From Verrucomicrobiia bacterium (GTDB lineage Bacteria; Verrucomicrobiota; Verrucomicrobiia; Verrucomicrobiales; Akkermansiaceae): DNA of 38,747 bases. Shown one piece after another: positions 33,194 to 38,747 of this stretch. The DNA lies in the NCBI GenBank assembly GCA_030431475.1, contig JAUIJD010000041.1:1-38747 (forward strand), read 5' to 3'. Position 1 is the first letter of the stretch, and each line of letters opens with the position of its first letter. The position numbers were made by a program, and so were the translations under genes. Below the pieces are notes generated by a model. That model did not search any database. It worked only from the letters and a program-made list of their open reading frames with translations, and was not told the origin of the DNA.

Positions 33194-35251
33194 TCAGCGC
33201 CCGAGATCCTCGCGTGCCTGCCGCAGGTTCGCCGCCGCCGTCGGGTGATCCGGCCGCAGGCGCAGGGCCTCGAGGAAATGTCCCTCGGCGGCCGCCGGGT
33301 CCTCCAGCATGCCGAGCACGACCCCGAGGTCGTTGTGGGCGTCGGCGGAACCGGGCTGCAGCGCCAGGCAGCGCTCAAGCGCCCGGCGGGCACCATCGAG
33401 TTGTCCTTTCTCCCGAAGCGCCGCGGCCAGCCGGAACAGGATGCCCGGATCCCCCGCATCCAGCGCGACCTCCAGCGCCTCGTCGAGCCGCCCCTCCTCC
33501 TCAAGCAGCGCGGCGAGGTTGATCACCGCCTGCGGTGCGCCGAGCCGGTCCGCGCGTCGGTAGGCTTCGACGGCTTGCTCGGCACGGCCGAGCTTGGCCA
33601 GCGCGAAGCCCCGGTTCAGCCACGCGTTCGCATGGTCCGGCGAGAGATCGAGCAGCGCGTCGAGTTCCTCCAGGGCCGGCTCCCAGTGCCCCAGCGAAAT
33701 CTCCAGCCCGGCGAGGTCGTAGCGCGGCATCACGAAATCCGGCGAAGCCTCGATGGCCCGGCGGAAGGCGTCGCGCGCGGCCTCGGGCCGGCCGAGCCCG
33801 GCACGCACCTTGCCGAGGTTGTGCCACGCGATGGCATGGTTCGCATCCTGCGCCACCACCTGCTCGAGCAGGGCCGCCGCCTCGCCCGGCCGTCCGGCCC
33901 GGGCGGCGAGGATGCCGAGGTTGTTGCGCGCCTGGGCGTAGGACGGACGGGCCGCGAGCGCGGCGAGGTAGTGGCGCCGCGCCTCCTCCGGCCGCCCCTT
34001 CGCCTCGAGCGCCAGCCCGAGGTTGTTGTGGGCGAGATGGTTCGTTTCGGAAACCCCGATCGCGTGCCGGAACAGGGACTCGCTGTCGCGCCAGACCCCC
34101 ACCTGCTCGCGGCCGAGACCGGTCAGCACCACCAGCGCGGCGCCGACGGCACCGGCGAGGTATGGCTTCGCCTCCGGCCAGCGCTTCATCGCCGCCCCGA
34201 GCCCCGCGAAGAGCGCGAGATACAAACCGATGAAGGAGAGGTAGGCGTAGCGGTTCGCCATGGCCGAGCCTCCGGCCTGCACCAGCCCGATCATCGGCAC
34301 CAGGGTCCCGAGAAACCACAGCCAGCCGATCCCCACCGCCGGCACCGCGCGCCGCAACCGCCACGCGCCCCAGGAGATCACGCCCAGCAGGGCCAGCGCC
34401 GCGATCCACGACAGCGCCGGCACCGCGTCGGGATACGGGTAGTGCGCCATCAGGTCGTCGGGCAGAAACACCCGGCGGACGTAGGTGGCGTAGGAGACCG
34501 CCGCATTCGCCAACCTCATCGGCAGCGGAAAATCCTCGCCCGAGGCAATCGCGCCCATCGTGTTCTGGCACAGCACCGTCAGCCAGCTCGCCAACGCCGA
34601 CATCCCCAGCAGCGGCAGCTTCTCGCCGACGACTCCCCACGAGATCCGCCGGCGGTAGGGCCAGGCGTCGAGCAGCAGCATCGCGCACGGCAGGGTGACC
34701 GCCAGCGGCTTGGCCATGACCGCCAGCGCGTGGCACCCGAACATCGCCACCCAGCTCCCCCATCCTCCCCCGCGGGCCCGGCGCTCGTGGGCGATCAAGG
34801 CGAGCAGGCAGAAGCCCATCGACAGCACGTCCTTGCGCTCGGTGACCCAGGCGACCGACTCGACGTGGATCGGATGCACCGCGAACACCGACGCCACCCC
34901 GAGCGCCAGCCAGCGCGACTCCGTCGCCCGGGAAAGCCAGACGACGATCAGCGCCGAATTCAGGGCGTGAAGCAAAAGGTTCAGGACATGGTGAGGCCCG
35001 GCCTCGGGGCCGAAAACGCTGACCATCGCCTGGTGCGACAGCCAGGTGAGCGGGATCCACATGCTCGGGCCGTGGATTCCGAAGGCCCAGCGGGCGTTCT
35101 CCGGCGTCAATCCGCCGAGGACCTGCGGGTTCTCGTAGAAATAACTACTATCGTCGTAGTTGACGAAGCCGAAGCCGGACGCCGGCGCATACACCGCCAG
35201 CGCCAGCAGCGCCGGCACCACCCCCCACAGCCATGACTTCTTCAGCTCCAT
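33194..35251 (-). CDS. Multi-pass glycosyltransferase-like protein with TPRs (TMTC-like)
   Basis: The 685-residue protein starts with about 9-11 membrane helices. The first extracytoplasmic loop holds an Asp pair, FVNYDDSSYFYENP (about 28-41), typical of GT-C sugar transferases, followed by WIPLTWLSHQ and FAVHPIHVESVAWVTERKDVLS, motifs shared with TMTC/PMT-type proteins. From about residue 370 there are tetratricopeptide repeats to the end. By family it would transfer a sugar from a lipid carrier to proteins or glycans outside the membrane. The ATG at 35251 overlaps the end of the GT2 gene by 10 bp, indicating one operon and supporting a shared glycosylation role. Confidence 0.88.
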   Translation of the reverse strand: MELKKSWLWGVVPALLALAVYAPASGFGFVNYDDSSYFYENPQVLGGLTPENARWAFGIHGPSMWIPLTWLSHQAMVSVFGPEAGPHHVLNLLLHALNSALIVVWLSRATESRWLALGVASVFAVHPIHVESVAWVTERKDVLSMGFCLLALIAHERRARGGGWGSWVAMFGCHALAVMAKPLAVTLPCAMLLLDAWPYRRRISWGVVGEKLPLLGMSALASWLTVLCQNTMGAIASGEDFPLPMRLANAAVSYATYVRRVFLPDDLMAHYPYPDAVPALSWIAALALLGVISWGAWRLRRAVPAVGIGWLWFLGTLVPMIGLVQAGGSAMANRYAYLSFIGLYLALFAGLGAAMKRWPEAKPYLAGAVGAALVVLTGLGREQVGVWRDSESLFRHAIGVSETNHLAHNNLGLALEAKGRPEEARRHYLAALAARPSYAQARNNLGILAARAGRPGEAAALLEQVVAQDANHAIAWHNLGKVRAGLGRPEAARDAFRRAIEASPDFVMPRYDLAGLEISLGHWEPALEELDALLDLSPDHANAWLNRGFALAKLGRAEQAVEAYRRADRLGAPQAVINLAALLEEEGRLDEALEVALDAGDPGILFRLAAALREKGQLDGARRALERCLALQPGSADAHNDLGVVLGMLEDPAAAEGHFLEALRLRPDHPTAAANLRQAREDLGR

Positions 35252-35940
35252 CGGAATCTCGCGGTGGCGGCCAGCACCTTCATGCCGACCCGGAACACGG
35301 ACACCTTCGACTCGCCCTCCGCGCGCGCCCGGGTCGAGACCGGGACCTCGGTGACCCGCAACCCGCCGCGCAGCGCCCGCGCCGGGATCTCGACCTCGTA
35401 CTCGAAGGTGTCGCTGCGCGGCTCGACCACCGCGACCGCGTCGCGCGACCACGCCTTGATCCCCGCCAGCACGTCGGTCATCCGCGCGCCGAAGAGCAGG
35501 CTGGCCCAGCCACTGACGACCCGGTTGCCGAGGTCCCGCGACCACGCGGCTTCCTCGTCACGGCCGCTGCCGGCCGTGAAACGCGAGCCGAGCACGACGT
35601 CCGCCGCCCCCGCCTCGATCGGCTCGACCAGCGCCGCCAGGTCCTTCGCCAGGAACTGCCCGTCGGCATCGAACTGCGCCTGCACCCGCCCCCGTGCCTC
35701 GCGCATCCCGGTGCGGATCGCGTGGCCCTTGCCACGGTCGTCGGCGTGGGCGAGGTGACGCACGCCCGGCATGCGCTCCGCGAACGCCCGGACGATCGCG
35801 CCGGTCCCGTCGCTGCCGCCGTCGACCACCAGCACCTCGGTCCCCGCCGGCAGGTGGACCCGCAGGTCCTCGAGGGTTGCCGCGATCGAGTCCTCCTCGT
35901 TGAAGGCGGCGACGATAATGCTCAGCGGCGGCTCGTCCAT
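35242..35940 (-). CDS. GT2-family glycosyltransferase (dolichol-P-mannose synthase-like)
   Basis: The 232-residue protein has the GT-A fold: LSIIVAAFNEEDSI at the start, LVVDGGSDGTGAI, GKGHAIRTGM and the DxD-like FDADGQF near residue 97. This fits polyprenyl-phosphate mannosyl/glucosyl transferases of family GT2. No C-terminal membrane helices are present. It would make a lipid-linked sugar donor, which the overlapping membrane protein downstream could use. The ATG at 35940 starts directly before the conserved fold; upstream translation is only open by chance. It is divergent from the epimerase, separated by about 100 bp. Confidence 0.92.
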   Translation of the reverse strand: MDEPPLSIIVAAFNEEDSIAATLEDLRVHLPAGTEVLVVDGGSDGTGAIVRAFAERMPGVRHLAHADDRGKGHAIRTGMREARGRVQAQFDADGQFLAKDLAALVEPIEAGAADVVLGSRFTAGSGRDEEAAWSRDLGNRVVSGWASLLFGARMTDVLAGIKAWSRDAVAVVEPRSDTFEYEVEIPARALRGGLRVTEVPVSTRARAEGESKVSVFRVGMKVLAATARFRWS

Positions 35941-36021
35941 GGTCGGCCCGCAGGCTGCGCGATCCCCCGCCGCGGGTAAAGCCAAGGCGCGCTTTTGCCT
36001 CGCCAGCCCCACGCCCGCCCC

Positions 36022-36026
36022 GGAGG
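36022..36026 (+). promoter_or_regulatory. Shine-Dalgarno sequence of epimerase gene
   Basis: GGAGG lies 10 nt before the GTG at 36037. It decides the start and excludes an upstream ATG in the same frame at 35995. It is notable because nearly all other genes in this window lack such a motif. Confidence 0.7.
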
Positions 36027-36036
36027 ATCCACCCCC

Positions 36037-37035
36037 GTGCGCGGCTACTGGTCCGGAAAACAAGTCGTCGTCCCGGGAGGCGCCGGCTTCATCGGCTCGT
36101 CGGTGGTCGACGCCCTCGTCGCCGCCGGCGCCCGGGTGCGGGTGATCGACGATCTCTCATCAGGCCGCTGGGAGCGGCTCGAACCCCACGGCGACCGCAT
36201 CGAACGGGTCGAGGCCGACCTCACCCGCACCCCGCTGGACGCCCTTTTCCGCGACGCCGACGCCGTGCTCAATCTCGCCGGCCGGGCGCCGGGCCTGATG
36301 CTCGACGACGACCGTCACCAACGCCTCCACCGCGAGAACCTCGAGCTGGCCGATGCGATCCTCGCCGCCACGATCCGGACTCAGGCGCCCCGCCTGCTGG
36401 TCGTCAGCTCCTCCTGCGTCTATCCCGACGACGCCCCGGTGCCGACGCCCGAGCTGCCGCTCGACGGCACCGAACCCGAGGCGGCCAACCGCGGCTACGG
36501 CCTGGCCAAACGGGAAATCGAGGCCCGCGCCACCGCCGCCCACGGCGAGCACACCGCGATCACCATCGCGCGTCCCTTCAACGCCTGCGGCCCGCGCGAC
36601 CAGGCCCGCGGCCCCGGCGCCCACGTCATTCCCTCGCTGCTCGGCCGCCTGCTCGACCCGGCGCGGGAGGAGATCGTCGTGTGGGGCTCGGGAGACCAGA
36701 CGCGAAGTTTCATCGACACCCGCGACCTCGCCACGGCTCTGCTGCTGCTCGTCGAGCACCACCCCGTCCCCGAGCCGGTGAACGTGGGCAGCGCCGAGGA
36801 GATCACGATGCGGGGGCTGGTCACCGCCCTGGGGCGGCTGGGGGGCATCGACAAGCCGGTCCGCTTCGATACGAGCAAGCCGGAAGGCGCGGCGCGAAAG
36901 GGCTGCGACGCCGGGCGTCTGCGGGCCCTGACCGGATTCCGCCCCGCCTATCGGCTCGCCGATTCCCTGGCCGAGATCGTCGCCGCGGCCGTGGGTGGAA
37001 ACGGCGAGCTTGCCGCGGATCGTCGCGATCGGTAG
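36037..37035 (+). CDS. NAD-dependent sugar epimerase/dehydratase (extended SDR)
   Basis: The 332-residue protein is a full-length extended short-chain dehydrogenase. It has the dinucleotide-binding GGAGFIGS near the N-terminus, LNLAGRAPG, SSSCVYP, and the catalytic pair in YGLAK (YxxxK), with the Ser in SSSC. The SSSCVYP and RPFNACGPRD segments place it near UDP-glucose 4-epimerase and GDP-fucose synthase groups, but the substrate cannot be fixed. It likely makes a nucleotide sugar for the divergent glycosyltransferases. A GTG start is chosen because of the GGAGG motif 10 nt upstream. Confidence 0.9.
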   Translation: MRGYWSGKQVVVPGGAGFIGSSVVDALVAAGARVRVIDDLSSGRWERLEPHGDRIERVEADLTRTPLDALFRDADAVLNLAGRAPGLMLDDDRHQRLHRENLELADAILAATIRTQAPRLLVVSSSCVYPDDAPVPTPELPLDGTEPEAANRGYGLAKREIEARATAAHGEHTAITIARPFNACGPRDQARGPGAHVIPSLLGRLLDPAREEIVVWGSGDQTRSFIDTRDLATALLLLVEHHPVPEPVNVGSAEEITMRGLVTALGRLGGIDKPVRFDTSKPEGAARKGCDAGRLRALTGFRPAYRLADSLAEIVAAAVGGNGELAADRRDR

Positions 37036-37078
37036 GTTGGTCGAAATTTTTCTTCTCTCCCTACTCTCCCAACTCCCG

Positions 37079-38747
37079 ATGTTCCCGACCTTTTCCCTGC
37101 GGCCCGGCCTGTTGGCCTTCGTCGCTGCGGCCTTCGCTTCCATCGCCTCCGGACAGATCAACCTGGCCGGCTACTCGGGCGACGCCCCCACCGAGGGTGG
37201 CAACACCATCACCCTTTTCGGCGGCACCTTCCAGGCGCCACTGGATGTGTTTCTCGGCTCCAACTCTGTGCCTGTCACCGAGATCAAGCCGGACAAGATC
37301 GAGTTCACCCTGCCGCCGGGCACGGGCACCGGCCTGCCGCTCTATGTCTTGGACGGTAGCGGCCCCTCGAACATCCTTCCCTTTTCCTACGACTTGCCTC
37401 GGGTGTCGTCGATCACGCCCGACCGCGCCGTCGGCAACGCCACGCCGCAGGTCACCTTCACCGGACAGAACTTCGGCAACAACCCGGCGGCTGTCAGTGT
37501 CACCTTCGACTCGGTCGCCGCCCCGGTCATCAGCGTCACGCACAACCAGCTCGTCGTGCAGAAGCCGGTGACCACGGGCCCCGACAACCCGCTGACGGTC
37601 ACCGTTGACGGCCAAGCGGCGCTCTTCAGTGCCTACCCGTGGATCAACGTCACCAGCCCGCCCGGCTACTACATCGACTTGACGACCAGCGCGGTCCTGC
37701 CCGCGCCCGCCGGCACCTATGCTCCGGGCGCCGACATGACCTCGGCGGTCCCGTGCCCGCCCGGCACCTACACCCCGGTCGACGGCATGAGCGCCGCCAT
37801 TCCCGCCAGCCCCGGCTACGTGGTCTCGCTGTCCGGGCAGTCGAGCCAGAATCCCGCCCCGGCCGGCCGCTACGCCCCCATCCCCGGCCTGTCGGCCGCC
37901 CTGAACGCCCGCGCCGGTCACTACGCGCCGGTGGCGGGCCTGTCGACCGACCTCGAGACCCCGGTCGGCCACATCAACCCGGCAACCGGCTCGATCGCTC
38001 CGATTCCGGCCAGTCAGGGTTTCTTCGTCGCACAACCCGGCCAAACCAGCGCGGACCCGGCTCCTGCGGGCAGCTACGCCCCCTTCGAGGGCATGTCCGC
38101 CGCCATCCCGACTCCGCCCGGTCACTTCACCGAGACCCCGGGCAACATCGCCCCCGTCCCTGCCCCTGCCGGGAAGTTCGCGCCGAGTGCCGGCCTCAGC
38201 ACCTGCCTCGACGCCCCGCGCGGCCGGTACACCCCCATCCCCGGCATGCTCAGTGCCATCGATGCGAGCCCGGGATACTTCGTCGCAGATCCCGGCCAGA
38301 CCCGGCAGACCCCCGCCCCCGCGGGCCGCTACACCGACACCCCGGGCCTCTCCACCTCCTACCCGGTCCCGGCCGGCACCTACGGACCGGTGGCCGGGCT
38401 TTCCAGCGGCATCCCGACCCCGGCCGGATACTTCACCGACGCCTCGGGCCGTATCGCCCCATCGCCCGCCCCGGCCGGAAAGTTCGCCCCGAGCGCCGGC
38501 CTCACAACCTGCCTCGACGCCCCGCGCGGCCGATACACCCCGGTCCCCGGCATGCCCAGCGCCATCGATGCGAGCCCGGGATACTTCGTCGCGGATCCCG
38601 GCCAGACCCGGCAGACCCCGGCCCCCGCGGGCCGCTACACCGACACCCCGGGCCTCTCCACCTCCTACCCCGTCCCGGCCGGCACCTACGGACCCATCGC
38701 CGGGCTTTCCAGCGGCATCCCGACCCCGACCGGACACTTCACCGACG
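37079..38747 (+). CDS. Exported IPT/TIG protein with 17-residue tandem repeats (partial)
   Basis: From the ATG at 37079 the frame stays open to the window end. A signal peptide (about 1-25, ending IASGQ) is followed by one or two IPT/TIG Ig-like domains (VSSITPDRAVGNATPQVTFTG near 104-124). From residue 194 come 21 units of a 17-residue repeat with consensus P.G.Y.P..G.S.A.PA, such as PAGRYAPIPGLSAALNA and PAGTYGPVAGLSSGIPT. The units group into six-unit blocks of 306 bp. It is probably a surface stalk or adhesin, as in other 'PAGTY..' repeat proteins. The leader is pyrimidine-rich with no Shine-Dalgarno sequence. A long antisense frame opposite the repeats is a base-composition shadow. Confidence 0.88.
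   Translation, partial: MFPTFSLRPGLLAFVAAAFASIASGQINLAGYSGDAPTEGGNTITLFGGTFQAPLDVFLGSNSVPVTEIKPDKIEFTLPPGTGTGLPLYVLDGSGPSNILPFSYDLPRVSSITPDRAVGNATPQVTFTGQNFGNNPAAVSVTFDSVAAPVISVTHNQLVVQKPVTTGPDNPLTVTVDGQAALFSAYPWINVTSPPGYYIDLTTSAVLPAPAGTYAPGADMTSAVPCPPGTYTPVDGMSAAIPASPGYVVSLSGQSSQNPAPAGRYAPIPGLSAALNARAGHYAPVAGLSTDLETPVGHINPATGSIAPIPASQGFFVAQPGQTSADPAPAGSYAPFEGMSAAIPTPPGHFTETPGNIAPVPAPAGKFAPSAGLSTCLDAPRGRYTPIPGMLSAIDASPGYFVADPGQTRQTPAPAGRYTDTPGLSTSYPVPAGTYGPVAGLSSGIPTPAGYFTDASGRIAPSPAPAGKFAPSAGLTTCLDAPRGRYTPVPGMPSAIDASPGYFVADPGQTRQTPAPAGRYTDTPGLSTSYPVPAGTYGPIAGLSSGIPTPTGHFTD
37658..38747 (+). repeat. 51-bp tandem repeat array with 306-bp higher-order period
   Basis: Twenty-one complete or nearly complete 51-bp units plus part of another are present. 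Units 10-15 (from about 38164) and 16-21 (from about 38470) form two successive blocks of six that are nearly identical in sequence, while earlier units are more divergent and shorter in block length. The array continues past the window. Confidence 0.92.

Noticed and set aside
37061-38737. 558-codon repetitive frame on the minus strand
   Set aside because: Its periodicity simply mirrors the 51-bp repeats of the opposite strand, which encode a signal peptide and IPT/TIG domain. The antisense protein is a Gly/Arg/Ala-rich artefact.
37658-38747. Tandem repeat array considered as CRISPR
   Set aside because: Units are contiguous 51-bp coding repeats with no unique spacers, kept in frame, and no cas genes are nearby.
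1-38747. tRNA, rRNA, riboswitch and prophage signals
   Set aside because: No cloverleaf with a CCA-type end, no rRNA-like stretch, no known riboswitch consensus and no phage structural genes were recognised by reading; a covariance-model search was not possible.

Overview
This window looks like a GC-rich chromosomal segment from a polysaccharide-degrading member of the Verrucomicrobiota (inference). The grounds are giant secreted beta-helix proteins with the CSLREA signature, a sulfatase next to a GH95-type fucosidase, thrombospondin-type-3 calcium repeats followed by a short C-terminal beta domain, a multiheme cytochrome-TPR lipoprotein, almost no Shine-Dalgarno sequences, and interspersed palindromic repeats. 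No rRNA, tRNA or CRISPR array was seen.

Layout. (1) 1-5200 is an accessory island of lower and more variable GC: an IS3-family remnant, a short IS4-type element with near-perfect 29-bp ends, three small unrecognised genes, a 5'-truncated RHS tip with a variable C-terminal region, and a DUF433/DUF5615 toxin-antitoxin pair. (2) 5376-7901 holds comM (YifB) and a 2-oxoglutarate/Fe(II) dioxygenase. (3) 7902-19192 is a mosaic of a GH95-like glycosidase, a 5' fragment-deleted copy of a cytochrome-TPR gene, a 1915-residue five-module CSLREA protein and the intact octaheme cytochrome-TPR lipoprotein. Two sets of long direct repeats frame the two inserted secretome genes. (4) 19247-23890 holds ecotin, a secreted beta protein, TspO, an iduronate-2-sulfatase-like sulfatase and a nuclease-HhH fusion, with a nested REP-like palindrome in the gap. 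(5) 24007-33136 holds a 1589-residue zincin-VWA-calcium-repeat protein whose architecture recalls animal CLCA proteins, a Cys-rich hypothetical gene, a VOC-family protein and a second beta-helix protein. (6) 33194-37035 holds a membrane glycosyltransferase with TPRs (TMTC-like) overlapping a GT2 transferase, divergent from an NAD-dependent sugar epimerase. (7) 37079 to the end is the start of a secreted IPT/TIG protein carrying a 17-residue tandem repeat with a six-unit (306-bp) higher-order period; it runs off the window.

How the parts may work together (inference): the glycosidase, sulfatase, nuclease and ecotin fit a cell that degrades sulfated, fucose-rich extracellular polymers and protects its envelope from foreign serine proteases. 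The GT2, TMTC-like protein and epimerase could glycosylate surface proteins such as the giant beta-helix and repeat proteins. The left island looks like a site of toxin/immunity and insertion-sequence turnover.
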